A stretch of DNA of 64,000 bases. Source: Oxyruncus cristatus (taxonomy: Eukaryota; Chordata; Aves; Passeriformes; Cotingidae). The notes beneath the pieces are model-generated. The model was not told where the DNA came from and did not search any database. It was given only the letters and a program-made list of their open reading frames with translations. The DNA is taken from contig VXAY01006167.1 of NCBI GenBank assembly GCA_013399855.1, positions 929,777 through 993,776 of the forward strand, given 5' to 3'. Shown here one piece after another: positions 51,076 to 62,600 of the stretch. The position numbers and the translations under genes are program-made. The first letter of the stretch is position 1; every line of letters begins with the position of its first letter.

Positions 51076-52259
51076 GACAGGGCTGCTGGTTTGTGCTCTA
51101 GCGGTGAGCTGTTAGGAACAGAGGTCCCTATAGGGGTAGAATGACCTCTTTTATAAGCAAGGACAAGAGTTTGCTTTGTGGTAGAGAGAAACCTTTTATG
51201 CTTTCTTTGGTATGTAACGATTACTTGGCTCTATCTGATGCATGCTTTTTATTGGGAACCCTCAAACTTTTTTCTCTTATATTAATACGGTAAGAAGAAG
51301 GAGTAATTTCAATGAAACTTTTAGTACGATTGCAAGCTTTCTTATTCCTTGTCTTGAAAAACTCGTCATATCAAAATACTTTGCTTATCAATATAGTAGC
51401 ACAAGTGAACAAAATAAACTGTTTGATGCAAGTTCTTAAACCCTACTACAGTCACTGGTAGTAAACTTCCTTTTTAAATGCCTTGATAGCAAAGCATTTG
51501 CTGCAGCAGGAGCAGTTCTGTTTTTGAGACTTTTAGGCAAGGGATTTGGATAAGTAAGCAAAGTCCATGTTCTAAATGGTTTCATCAGTTTCATCTCTCA
51601 GATGCATGGCTTTGGAAAAGTAAAACTTTGAATAAACCTGCTTGCAGCTTCCATTTTCTAAACTGTACAAAATAAAATGGAAAACCACTGTTAGTCGTAT
51701 GGCTATTAGGTTCTTCTATCAGACTTCACATCTAAATATAGAACAGATGACAGAGGATTACGTGAAATTTGCCTTGATGATACTAAAGAGTAGATAAGTA
51801 TCTGGGCCAGAACTCTAAGTTTAAGTATGGGGGTTTTGATAAAATCTCTGAAGTAACCCTAAAAATTATTGTGAAAGATGGTAGTACAAGTGTGTGCATA
51901 TGTTTTGTTGTAGGAGGGGAGGGAGGGTTTTTGGTTTTTAATTGTGTACAAACCCACAGTGTTTTGTTATTTTAATGTAAAAGTAATTAAGAAAAGTTCT
52001 TATTTGTAATGCTTGTAATTTTTTCACTGTGGTTCAGCTCTGATTTGATTTTATAAGTTACATAAAGTGAGACAAATTTGAATGCACTTTGAGTAAAAAA
52101 ATATATAAAATGTAAATTTTTTAAAATTTAATAACACGTTTGCATTGACATGGAACCAAGCTGTTTCTTGAACTCTTCTGCATTGAGCTTGGTTAGGCAT
52201 TTCTTTAGCTCTTTGCGTCAAAGTTCATTTAAGCTCTGATTCCAACTTAGTATGGAAGT

Positions 52260-52274
52260 GAGAGAGAGAGAGAG
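52260..52274. repeat. (GA)7 microsatellite
   Basis: A short pure GA run of 15 bases. Confidence 0.9.
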
Positions 52275-53380
52275 CATGTTTTACTTTTTGAAAGTATAAC
52301 TTAATCTAACCAAAATTGAGAAAGAGTGTCGTACTTTTGAAAACCTAATTGCTGGAAGAGTTAAGGGGATCGAAGGTGCAATTAATTTTTCTATCTTGCA
52401 GTTTTCAAGTATAGCCCAAACTTTTTTACATTATTTTGCAGGATCAGGAATTTATTGTAAGTACCTATGTCACGTCTATGGTAAATGATCCTTTAAATCA
52501 AGTTCCTGTTATGGCTTCGTACATTTTGAGACTTTCATACCATGAATATATACTAATGTATAGCATTTATATAAATACATGAGAACTTTAATCATTTTTT
52601 AGTGTAAACATTTACTGAAGTACGCTGGCAAGGAGGAAGAAAACATATCTTGTATTTTGTTACTAAGTGTAGTAGACATCACTGCCAAACAGAATCTTCC
52701 AAAGTGATATTGGTCATTATTCTACTTTTAAAATACCATTATCCTACATGGGTGGAATAACATCAGTCAGTATAACTTGGTCTCTATGTGACTTCGTATA
52801 TTAGTTTCCAAACACTTGTTCTCAAAAATATGTAGACCATAAAACTTAGTGTGTTCATTTCCTAAGCAGTCTAATATATGTGTCATCCAGTGGGTAGTAG
52901 AAACCACAACTGCTTTAAAGGCTTGTACTGAACTAAGCACTCACAAAACATAGCTCTAGTTTCTGTAGCTGCAGACTGACATCCAGAAGTAACAGAAATA
53001 ATCCTGCAATGAGAAGCATCCAAGTGTGCTGGCTGATGTCATTTATGGGGCTGCTCTCTCTCATCATTCAAAGGACGTGACAGCCAGGGGAGATTCTTGA
53101 TGACTGGAAGAAGGGGAATGGGGAATGTCACTCTGCCCTTCAGGAAGAGCAAGAAGTAAGATCTAGGGAGCTACAGGGCAACTGAACCTCACTCTCTACG
53201 GGGAAAACCCTCCTAGAAGTCACCTCTAGGCACAGGAAGGACAAGAGGGTCCTTGGGAACAGCTGGCATAGATTTACCAACTGTAAATCCCTGTGGCTGT
53301 CCCGAGTAACTTTTCTGATGGGGTGTCTGGCATTGTAGCAGAGAAGAAAGCAGTGGAGTTTTGGTGTCTTGCAGTGGGTT

Positions 53381-53519
53381 GGTTTGTGGTGGGTTTTTTT
53401 TGGCGGGNNNNNNNGTTTGGGGTTTTTTTGTCTTTGGGGTTTGTGGTGGAGTTGAGGTTTTTTTGTTTTCTTCTAGGGTTTTCTGTTTTGGTTATTTTAG
53501 TGTGGTTTTTTTGGTTTGT
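53381..53519. repeat. G/T-rich low-complexity tract inside the CR1 copy
   Basis: About 140 bases consisting almost only of G and T (gtggg, ggttt, long T runs) interrupt the CR1 reverse-transcriptase region and contain the N-run. It is either an expanded simple repeat or sequence damaged in assembly. The translated stretch here, rich in F, G, V and W, is an artefact of composition. Confidence 0.75.
53408..53414. other. Assembly gap or ambiguous bases (7 N)
   Basis: Seven consecutive N inside the G/T-rich tract. Its true length may differ from seven. Confidence 0.99.
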
Positions 53520-55486
53520 TTACCTTGAATTTAGCTATGACTTCAGCATAGTCTCCCACAATATTCTTAGATCGGTGAGGTGTGGGTGGGATAAGTGGAT
53601 GGTAAGGTGGCTGAAGGAATTGGTTGGACCGTCAGGCTCCCAGGGTGGTGATCCAAGGTATAATGGTGTTTTGCAGGGATTGATACTGGAGCTAATATTT
53701 CCAGTCTATATTAAGGTGGACAGTGAGATAGAGTGCCTTTTGAGGAATTTAGGAGTTGATACCCAAATTAGGAGAGTACTTGATGGAGGGTATGGCTATT
53801 ATTGCAAAGGACCTCAACTGCCTGGAGAAATGGACTGACTGTAAACTTCATGAAGTTCAACAAAGTCAAGTAAAATGTCCTGAATTTAGGATGAAGTAAC
53901 ACCATGCTGCACTGTGGATGTGGAGAGCTGAGCGTCTGGGAAGCAGCTTTGTAGACTTTGGAGTTCTGCTGGGCACACTGGTGAATGTGAGTCAGCAGTG
54001 GAAGCCCTGAGCAATTATGAGCTGTGCCCTACATGCTGTTACCCGGAGTACAGCCACAGGGCCCTGGGGAGTGACTGGTGCCTTGTACTTGGCAATTAGG
54101 AGATCTCACAGAGAGAGTGCTCTGTCCAGTGTTGGGCGCCCCAGGACAAAGATGCTGACATACTGCAGCGGTTCAGGAGAGGGCACTGAAATGATTAGGA
54201 GGACGGAGCACATAACACACAAGAAACGGATTTGTGGAGCTTTTGAAAAGAAAGCTAAGAGGAGATTTTATTGCTGTTTATGACTGCCTAATGGCAGGGT
54301 ATGGAGAAGGCAGAGCCAGACTGTCTTGTAGTCAGACAGGTCTTGCAGAGATAGGATGAGAGGTAACAGGACAAGTTGGAACACAGGAAATGGCAATTAG
54401 GTGCAAATAAAAACATTTTACCCATAGGGTTGTTCAAATATTGGAACAGATTACCCAAAGTGGCTGTGGTATTTCAGTCCTTGGAAATATTCAGAACGCA
54501 ACTGCAGAAGGGCCTGAGCAATCTCATCTAATTGGACCTGATTTGAACAGGAGATTGGATTAGATGACCCCCAGAGGTCTTTTGCAACCTAAGCTATTCT
54601 GTGATCCAGTGAAAAGAAATTCTCACTGTGTGTACAGAATTGTCTGTACATTTTGGTTTCCTGATGACCACATAAAGTGGAATTTGTTCAGGCTTTTAGA
54701 TTGAGTCACTGTGTGTAGCGGGTCCTTATGTAATACTAATCAATGCTTCAGATCAATTTATGCTATTAAAGAGATACTTTAAAATTCTCGATTATGAGGC
54801 TAATAGCAAAAATTCAGAGAAATATTTTTCTGGTCCTCATTTTGAAATGCACTAATTCTGAACAGCCTTTCCTGACCACTCAACTAGCCATTGCTTCCTC
54901 CTGTGATGTGAAGGGTTGGTTAGGCCAGCCCTCATTTTGCTAAACTTTCTCTTTTAATGGGAGTTTTGGGATCTAGTAGTTTCCCAAGCAGTGCATTCCA
55001 GTAGGTCAGCCCACATTTGTGATGTCAGTTAGATCTTGTTCTCCTGTTTGTGGCAAGCATTAAGAAAACAGGAGTGGATAATCATCTTTCATGTCCTTAG
55101 GACTGTCCAAAAGGATGAAAAGATAGATCTTTTGAAAAGAGGAAATATTTTTGGGCATAATAAAGATCCTCGAGAAATTCAGGCTTGACAGCCTGTCTCT
55201 TTCACCTAGATCTGTCTTTTTTTCTTCAGTCTGCTGCTTTTGTCATCTGCTTGACAGATGTCCTGCAGTTTCTAATTGCAACAGTTAGGTGTGAGTTACT
55301 TCCTGAGTAACTGGGGTGAGTTTGTACAGGTTTGTGTCTAACTCCATTCTCTCTCTCCTCTAGAAGCCCTGTGTATATACAGATCAAATAAGGGTTTCTT
55401 GGTGGAGATGAATCCTTCTGAACCCTCATTAGAATCAGTGAGTTGCTCCCCTGATTTTCTTTCAGTAGGTTTCTACAATGAGATGT

Positions 55487-55520
55487 TTCAGTGCTGATTG
55501 AACTTCAGTGCTGGTTGAAC
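55487..55520. repeat. 17-bp tandem duplication
   Basis: TTCAGTGCTGATTGAAC followed by TTCAGTGCTGGTTGAAC, one base different. A small local duplication. Confidence 0.93.
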
Positions 55521-56699
55521 TCACGGTCTTAAGAGGAGGGCTCTTACATGGTGAATCAATACTTGCAGAGTACTTCAGAATTATAGGAGGAACTTGATTC
55601 CTCCAAATCTCAGTTTCTGTTTAAACTTGCATTATATTTAGGTTGATACAGTGATATGCTTTGTGCACAGATGCCTTCACAATTTCCCAGTTAAGGCACT
55701 CATTCAGCGAAGTAATCTAGCACATGCACTGCATCAAGTATGTAAATAGTACCTGTAAAATCCATGCTGAATAAAGAAGGGGAAACTCAGATAATTGAAG
55801 GCAAAATAAATTAGTGTAGGCTAAGCTCATTCTGAACAATGAGCATGTTCCAAAAGAATTTTTCATCCCAAGCCTTTCTCTCTGTCTTTGGCTATGATTT
55901 TTAAAAAAATAATTCTAAGGGTGTCAGAATCTAATGGTCAGATTGATTGTCTTCAAGTCTACAAGCAGTTTTTGACAAACATTGAAGTCAGGCCTCCCCT
56001 TGGCAGATGGTCTATAAGATTTGTGTGGTGCAGTGGGAGAGGTATTTCTGGGGTCTGTACAGCACTGCAGGCTGCCATAAGAATTCACCGTTGGAGAAGG
56101 AATTGCAAGGAGGTCAGGCAGTTATTGATAAGCATATGTGGGCTACTGAGAAGGTCAGATTCGGGGGTCTCCCACTGAGGCAGCCTGCAGAGCATTGTGC
56201 TGTTCGAAAAGCCACTCCTCTTTGCGTTAGAAATTCTGCCAGGAAAGAAGAGAATGAAGGGAAGGAGAAGAAAAAAGAAGGGGATTTGAGTATTGAATGT
56301 CATTTGTACAAAAGTACAGCAGGCTAACAAATAGGAGAATTTCACTGGGATAAGTGTCCAGTATTTTAACATCTTCAGGTGTTTTTGTAGATTGAAGTAA
56401 ATTAATTTTTCAGATGGAGTAGTTTTCACTTCAGTTTAAAGGATGTTTGGTACCACTGAAAAGAGTGTTTACGATGGTGACGTGAAGATAAAGCAAAACA
56501 AAAATGCTAGAAGTTTTTTATTAAAGAAACTAATTATTCCAAGCAGTCTCTGAAACAGATATGCACATATCTCATAAAAGTGATAACTGTAGGATTTATC
56601 TTCTTTATGACAAGGATTGTTTACCCAACAAAAATGAAATTAAAACCCATGTTAGATAATCTGCAATAAATATTTTTTATATTGAGACATCAGAGAAGA

Positions 56700-57050
56700 A
56701 ATAGGCTCAGAACTTCCTTCATTTGCTTGGAACCTATTATTTTTCCAGCATTTTTCATTCTCAGTCACCTCTGATTACAACTGAGCAGAGATCAGAACCC
56801 AGCTATTGAGGTTTCTTTTTTGTGCTGGGTAGTGATGGCAGGGTGAGAAATAAACTACGAGCTGTGACCAAAGGCAGACTTGTAATTGCTTGGCTATAAT
56901 GATAATTGGCCTTAATACTGTAACAAATGCTCTGAGTTTGCACATCTGAACTCTGCCGTTTTGATCAATTTTCTTGTTTACAAAATTAGCTTGCCTTTGT
57001 TAGCACCAAAATTACCCAGTAACAGAATGGTGAATGATCAAGTGAGGTTC
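56700..57050. promoter_or_regulatory. Candidate conserved noncoding element
   Basis: Clean unique stretch with ctctgattacaactgagcag, ttgtaattgcttggc, ataatgataattggcc and ccgttttgatcaattttc. It contains TAATTG and GATTA homeodomain cores and is not repeat-derived as far as I can see. Confidence 0.3.
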
Positions 57051-57442
57051 ACTGCAAAAGAAAGGAAAAGAATTCTGCGCAGGGCTGAAGTCTGGAGGGC
57101 AACAGGGTGAAGTGAAAATAGGAATCATTGGAATTATTGGTTGACTTCATTAATACTGTTTGAGAGGTCTGTTATTTTCTCTTCTTACCTAGTGTGAGTT
57201 TAGACTCCTAAACTGGGGATGCAAAGGACTAGAATAAACAGCCAGAAAACAGTTGACACAAAACCTCTGTCACACACTGTTATTCATGAAGTTGGTTTAC
57301 CCTGCTTGAAAAGACTTAGCACTCACAGCTCCTTTCAGTATTTGAAGATCCATTTTGTCAGCCTGAAATGGGGACATGAACATTCTCCTAAAATACAGGT
57401 GTCCTTTCCTCTCCCCTCCCGCAGTCATCCCTCCCCACCTCC

Positions 57443-57443
57443 N
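57443..57443. other. Single ambiguous base (N)
   Basis: A single N in a C-rich stretch (ccccacctccN), about 150 bases before the CTCF core. Confidence 0.99.
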
Positions 57444-57588
57444 TATTAAGAGTCCTTGGCTCTTGAATTATTCCCATTGCTTGTTGTTCAACACCCTGAT
57501 CGGAGAGCAGATGAGACAGTTATTCCTGTTGTTGCTGATTTACTATTACAGCTGCTTCCTCTTCTTGTGATTTAATTTGAAGTTTCAG

Positions 57589-57604
57589 CCCACCAGGGGG
57601 CTAA
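57589..57604 (+). promoter_or_regulatory. CTCF-binding-site-like motif, forward
   Basis: CCCACCAGGGGGCTAA contains the 12-base core CCACCAGGGGGC without mismatch. The flanking bases agree less well. It lies about 1.9 kb upstream of the coding exon in clean unique sequence. Confidence 0.65.
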
Positions 57605-57753
57605 TGGTCCCCACCTATGCAGCTTTCAAAGCTCGCTGTTGTTTTCCAGCGGAATGTTATTTCCATTCCTAGCCAGTGATTTATTTTTTTTTTCCTCAGC
57701 GTTCATCTGGTGACTGGGAGGCAGTATTCCATTAGCCATTTTCATGTGTGCAC

Positions 57754-57776
57754 AAAAAAAAAAAAAAAAAAAAAAA
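57754..57776. repeat. A23 homopolymer
   Basis: A pure run of 23 A, about 150 bases downstream of the CTCF core. No source transcript recognised upstream. Confidence 0.95.
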
Positions 57777-59029
57777 TCCAAACCCATGCAACTCCTTAGG
57801 TTGAAAGCTTGCAAATGAGAATTACTCCGTTACAGTAGAAACTCAGCAAATAAGTAACAGTGTTGTAGTGCAGACTGGAGACTCAAAACCAAACCAAATG
57901 AAACAGGACCTTAGCAATCATTTAGATCCTTTACACTTCTCTTCTTTTTAACATGTAGCCTATACAAGTCACTTTTTTCCCCCCATATTTCCGTATTTCA
58001 GGAAAATGTAGGGCAGGCAGCAAACCCTAGGGTATGTGCAGTAGAATCCACTGTGTGATTGTCTACTGCTAGTAGATTCTGCATGGGGAGCTCAGTTTGA
58101 GTGGGGCTACAAACTTGTGACTGCAGCTGGACAACCAAAGAGAAGTTAGTTCTTCAGGAATGCTTTATACCAGACTTCTTACAAGATCAGAATTACACAT
58201 CTCTCTTACTGACTAATTCGTGAAGCAAAACTTAAGAAGTGCTGAGTTTTTTGGTTCTAAATAATAAATGACTTTGAAAACCTTTCTGTACAAACAGGAT
58301 TAACTTTGATGCTCAGCATAGCTTGCTCTCTGCCTTTATTGTTACAGCGTGAGTTTAGGAGTAGCAATCTTGAGCTTGCATTTTGTAAAACTTCTGGTTT
58401 TCTAGGTTTATTACCTTTTATGTGATTAAAGTTTGTGTTCATGTTTTTGTTTTCCTCATCTAAAGTATATGTTTGTAGCATAAACGTTTACATTTTATGA
58501 TACATTCTCTGCTGGTCTAAAAAGTTCTTTAATAAATTATGCACCTTCTAGTGTTTGGAGGTTTCCTTTACATTGTTGGTTTTAGAAATTGAACTCTTCA
58601 ATGAGTTAATGTTATCTTATCTGGCTAGGAATCACAGGTGTATTCCTCACAGACATCCTGGTTTTGGTAGCTTATTTCTTGCTTTGGGGTGGTAAGGAAA
58701 GGGGAGAGGGGTTGCATCGCAAAAAGGATGAAAGCGGGGCAGACCAGCAGAATTGGCTGCGTGAAACCTTATTGCTTTCAACTGTTATTAAAGGGTGGTA
58801 CAATCTTTCCCCTCTTTGAGTAGGAGGATATTATTACCAAATATCACTGTTCAAGGTTGCTATTTACAATATAAATCAAATATACTGCTTCCTGAGGCTC
58901 TGACTGATGGAGAAAAAAAAGCACTAACTGCCAGGAAGCAGGTTTTCCTGCACTATCACTCAGTGGTCACTAACCTTTTCAATACAACCTTGATATTGCA
59001 TTGCTAATTGTATAATTTAAAGAATATAA

Positions 59030-59330
59030 GTTTTTAATATTTATTCCAGGAGGAACGTTAATCACAGTACTTTAGAGCTGCTTGTGCTTATTGGAAGCTT
59101 ACCAGTTAATAAGCTAACTGCTAGTAATAACCATTAATGCAAACTCTGCTTGGGTAATGTCGCTTGTGGTGTTTAATGAATTAAGCTCAAAAAATAGAAC
59201 AGAGTACTAAACTTGACTGACTTGCTGTAGAAGCAGCACAGAATTAGTCATTGGCTGTGAATGTTAATCACTCCACGGCAATGATAATTTACAGCATTGT
59301 TGTAGCACTCTTGTGCTCGTAAAATGAACT
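59030..59330. promoter_or_regulatory. Candidate conserved noncoding element just upstream of the exon
   Basis: TAAT-dense clean sequence (acgttaatcacag, accagttaataagc, agtaataaccattaatgc, gtttaatgaattaagc, gttaatcactccac) 200-480 bases before the coding exon. It could be an enhancer block or simply a conserved intron flank. Confidence 0.33.
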
Positions 59331-59470
59331 TAATAACCCACTGCTACCCATGGGATAAGCCTTCCTTCTCCTTCCCTCCCCCCTGCAATTGAATATCCAG
59401 TCTGGCTGCATAATAGCCCTGTGAAATACTGCATTTAAAAGAGTGAGCAGCTGTATGATAAAATAAACAG

Positions 59471-59513
59471 CTCTAAAACAGATTTGTTAATTATCTCTTT
59501 CTTTTATTCGCAG
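59471..59513 (+). promoter_or_regulatory. 3' splice site (branch region, pyrimidine tract, acceptor) of the CDKAL1 exon
   Basis: A pyrimidine-rich stretch (tctctttcttttattcg) leads into CAG at 59511-59513. A candidate branch point is the A of TTAAT near 59489, about 24 nt before the acceptor; another is CTCTAAA near 59475. A second AG lies directly after (59514-59515), making a CAGAG tandem. Use of the first AG gives a phase-1 intron whose split codon ends in AG. Use of the second would give a phase-0 intron. Confidence 0.85.
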
Positions 59514-59680
59514 AGGGTGTTTGTGAGATATGGCTGACCAGTGAAGACACAGGGGCTTATGGCAGAGACATTGGCACAGACCTCCCCACGCTTCTGTGGA
59601 AGCTGGTTGAAGTTATTCCTGAGGGAGCTATGCTGAGGCTTGGCATGACAAACCCTCCCTATATTTTAGAGCATCTGGAG
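59514..59680 (+). CDS. CDKAL1: CDKAL1 internal coding exon (radical-SAM domain part)
   Basis: This exon encodes part of CDKAL1, the radical-SAM methylthiotransferase that converts t6A37 to ms2t6A37 in cytosolic tRNA-Lys(UUU). The protein is a tail-anchored ER protein of about 580 residues. Two bases (AG) complete a split codon, then 55 codons run from [20 protein letters not shown] to LEHLE, ending in phase 0. The SEDTGAYG segment is the family signature found after the Cys cluster that binds the 4Fe-4S centre, and [13 protein letters not shown] is a core strand of the radical-SAM barrel. Both match vertebrate CDKAL1 as I remember it, with one apparent Asn-to-Asp change after GRDIGT. The exon is 167 nt, flanked by ttcgcag and gtaagg, with no stop or frameshift. 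The upstream exon carrying the CxxxCxxC cluster and the following exon lie outside the window. If the acceptor is instead the AG at 59514-59515, the exon starts two bases later. The family call is near certain; the exact 5' edge slightly less so. Confidence 0.96.
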
Positions 59681-59688
59681 GTAAGGAA
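59678..59688 (+). promoter_or_regulatory. 5' splice site after the CDKAL1 exon
   Basis: GAG|GTAAGGAAG matches the vertebrate donor consensus at nearly every position, with the GT at 59681-59682. It falls exactly where similarity to CDKAL1 ends and leaves the reading frame in phase 0. Confidence 0.9.
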
Positions 59689-62600
59689 GAAAAGAGAATC
59701 ATTTATGTGCCGGCATAGACATTCATTGAGTGAGTCAGCATGGAACCTTGTGTTCAGTGTGTTTCATTTTAAGCGGTAGCTTGAAAAAATTATAGACTTC
59801 ACGTAAATTTACAGAATTAGACTAACAGTGTTAAACCATTTGCCTGGTACAGCAAGTTATTGAGATAATAAGATACTCAAATGATTTTGGAATTACAATA
59901 TTACTGAGATCTCTGACCTGTAGGACGTTATTGTAGTGATGTTCGTTTGTATGTATGACTGGTGTTTCCAATAACTAAAGGAAACGTCATTAGGAGGTGA
60001 TGGACTCTGGGATTGAATTTGTCTTCCTGCTACAACTCAGGCAAATATTTCCAGAAATACTATATGCTGGTCTCTCTCAATGATGTATTCTTTATTCTGT
60101 TTCACATGTTACTTTTAGAGTCTGTAGACTTAATGATAAGAAATACAAATGTAAGGGTATAACTGCGTTTAAAAAAAAAAAGTAACAAAGTAGTTCAATG
60201 AGATTAGAAGCAACAAAATGTACAATAGTGTGAATTTGAAAGAGTATCCTGTGCATACAGGGGAGGAAGTGAGAGTTTCTTCTCGAAGTTGTGTTGGTTT
60301 TGTTGGATTCTGTCACCAGATGAATTTATTGAAATTCCTAGGAACTGTTCACAGAATGAACCCAATTTTAAAGTGGAGAAAAAAGCAGGGAAGGATGTAG
60401 TTTAAGGTAAATTTTGTAACCGTGTGCATCAGGAATACCAGGACAAATAGCTGGTGTCCATGCTGGTTTCCCAGACATATTAGTTGCATCAGTAGTTGCA
60501 CTTGTGTTTCCTTAAGGTGTCAGGGAGAGTATTTTCTCACCAGAGTGCCATAACTGTACCATTCCCTGCTGTTGAAGCATGTGGACTAGAAGAATCTCAT
60601 CTTGATAGGAATAAGCAGGTTTTCACTTCTCCAGCTAAAGAACACGAAGTGCGGAAAATTGCAAGAAACTTCCTGGGGTATTTTATTCTTTGGTTTTACA
60701 TATGCTTCACTAAGGCAGAGTCTTAACAGCACACCTAATAGAAGCCTTTACGATGTGTTGTAGTTTTTTTTGAGAGCTTTGTGTTGTGTCTCAGACTCTC
60801 ATATCTGTCTCAAGTTTATGTTTGGTGTTTTTTTTTTCCTATTTTAATGTTTTTCAGTATTTTGCACAAAAGCAAATCAGGCTTTTAGTTAGTGTCTTTG
60901 CTTTAATTTTTTATTTGCATTATTTGAAGTTTTGGCGTAGACTGCTGCTTTTGTCACTGCTGGTCATAGTATGGGTACTTTCAGAAGCTTTAAAAAAAAA
61001 AAAAAAAGAAAAATCAGCAGCTGTAAATAGCAAACTGCTCTGCCCAGGTAAGGGGCACTACAGTAGTCTTAATTTGATATGAGAAAGGTGGAAAGAATAT
61101 TGCTTTGCTTCAATCAGTAGCCAACATAGTAAGTGTGAGCAGCCTGTTCTCAAGTCTGTAAATTTATGATCTCTAGTCCTCCTGTTTCTAAATTTTGTAG
61201 AAAGTGCTGTAGGTAGGACTTTCACCTGACTCATATTTAGGAAAAGTACTCTCATCTCTTTAAAAATGGATCTTTAGGTGTCGTGGCAAAGTAAGAGGAA
61301 TTCATGAAAGCCTATTGAAAATGTGTGTCTTGAATGTTGCTGTGCAGAACATGCTTTATGTGTGCACCATTATTGTATAATGACAACATCTGCTGTTGCT
61401 TGTCATCTTCAGTGTTCCCTACAATTTCCAGTTCATGTGACTTTTTTTTAAAAAGGATTATTTAATCACATTTCTGTGTTTCATGTGTGACCAAGAATTT
61501 CTGAGCTTGAAATTTGGTGACATAATTTTGATGATTGGACAAACTAAAAAACATTTTTACGTTCCACATTTTTATCTTATCTCCTCTTCCAAGCTCACCA
61601 GACTTGTCTTTGAAGGATCACTGGGGAATGTTAACAGTCTTCTGCATACACGTTCACTAAACAAAATAAACTTTTTGTGGGGAATGTGCTTTTAACTTTT
61701 CAGTTGAGGAAAGGGTAAAACCATAATTTGTTAAAAAAACCCCAAAATTAAATGAGGAAGTGAATAACCTATGTGTCAGTTGATGAGGATAAAATCCAGG
61801 TGTAGATCTGTTATCTTGTAAGAGAGGTATGCAGTTGGGTTATTTGCTGCAAACATCTTTCATTAATTGTTTTAAAAGGTGCTGCATTATAATAATTTAT
61901 TTTGTTAGAAATCATCTTGCTAATTAGGATGTTGTTTGGTTTCTGTGAAAAAAATTTTACATTGGAAAATGTACTCAACATATGTTCACTCTTTATACAC
62001 AATGAAAAGGGCAAAGTTATTCCAATCATGTATCGTTTTTAAAAAATCAGAAATTTTCAGCAATGCAATTTGCATACAACTGCATATGTGCAACTGCTAG
62101 TCAAGGGTTTATTTCACTTTAGAAAGTAACAGATATCCGATATGTAGGATAGAGCAACAGTAGTCGTGTAAAACTACAAATTAACTTTAAGATCTGGACA
62201 GAGCTTCCCTGGGGACTCAGCCTAAAAGCAATTATTTTGATTCATTTACACTTTTCCCGTATTTATTGGAGCTTACCTGCAGGTAAAAGGTTTGGCCAGT
62301 TTTATGTTTGTCTTATTCTTGTAACCTCCAAAGCTAGTAACAAAGTTTATTTACATGTATTTGTTTTCTCCAATAACACTCAGTTGTAAGCTAAATATTT
62401 TAAAAATACGAGTTTCCAGAGATGATGCTACGTATATTTTTTTTCCATACTGATCTGTAGTAATGCATGGACTCTTCTATCATTAGAACTGGTTAGCTAC
62501 TTAAATATGATTTTTTAAAATATTTTACAAAAAATCTGTTTTCCTTCCAATTGTTGTGTATTTTAATCGCTGATCATTCAAAGCGTCAGGTCGCTGGCTT

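Larger units (their letters stand above)
36940..53017. other. Intronic stretch with candidate regulatory blocks
   Basis: No gene seen. It contains a G-rich patch (37781-37811), a polypurine mirror repeat (41118-41176), an imperfect hairpin (44673-44701), and a CpG cluster with an E-box (47030-47080). Clean TAAT-containing blocks lie at 47280-47480, 49560-49735 and 50800-51075. The rest is unremarkable AT-rich intron. Confidence 0.6.
53018..54612 (+). mobile_element. CR1-type LINE, degraded 3' portion
   Basis: The + strand follows the 3' half of avian CR1 in order. It starts in the reverse-transcriptase region (GATGACTGGAAGAAGGGGAA, then the 'YLEFSYDFSIVSHNIL' segment near 53521-53568, equivalent to the CR1 YLDFSKAFD..SHNIL motif). 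It continues through the 'ATGAAGTTCAACAAAG' segment near 53850 and ends with the CR1 tail at 54550-54612 (TTGGATTAGATGACCCCCAG, then CTATTCTGTGATCCAGTG). The place where the catalytic FADD motif belongs reads LGVD (near 53748), and the frame has many stops, so it is dead. A G/T-rich low-complexity run and a 7-N gap interrupt it at 53381-53519. The element is 5' truncated, as most CR1 copies are. Confidence 0.92.
1..59513 (+). other. CDKAL1: CDKAL1 intron, 3' portion (upstream of the exon)
   Basis: No coding exon was recognised in this stretch on either strand, so it is inferred to be one intron of at least 59.5 kb continuing off the left edge. Very large introns are typical of CDKAL1 in vertebrates. 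The sequence is AT-rich and CpG-poor, with dense poly-T and poly-A runs. Open frames stay below about 145 codons and, apart from the CR1 relic, resemble no family I know. The intron also holds CR1 fragments, CTCF-like sites and clean blocks that may be regulatory, listed separately. A small or poorly conserved exon could have been missed by eye. Confidence 0.75.

Noticed and set aside
53293..53838. 181-codon frame that includes N bases
   Set aside because: As a gene: its second half is the decayed CR1 reverse transcriptase, and its first half runs through the G/T tract and the gap. It is a transposon relic, not a host gene.
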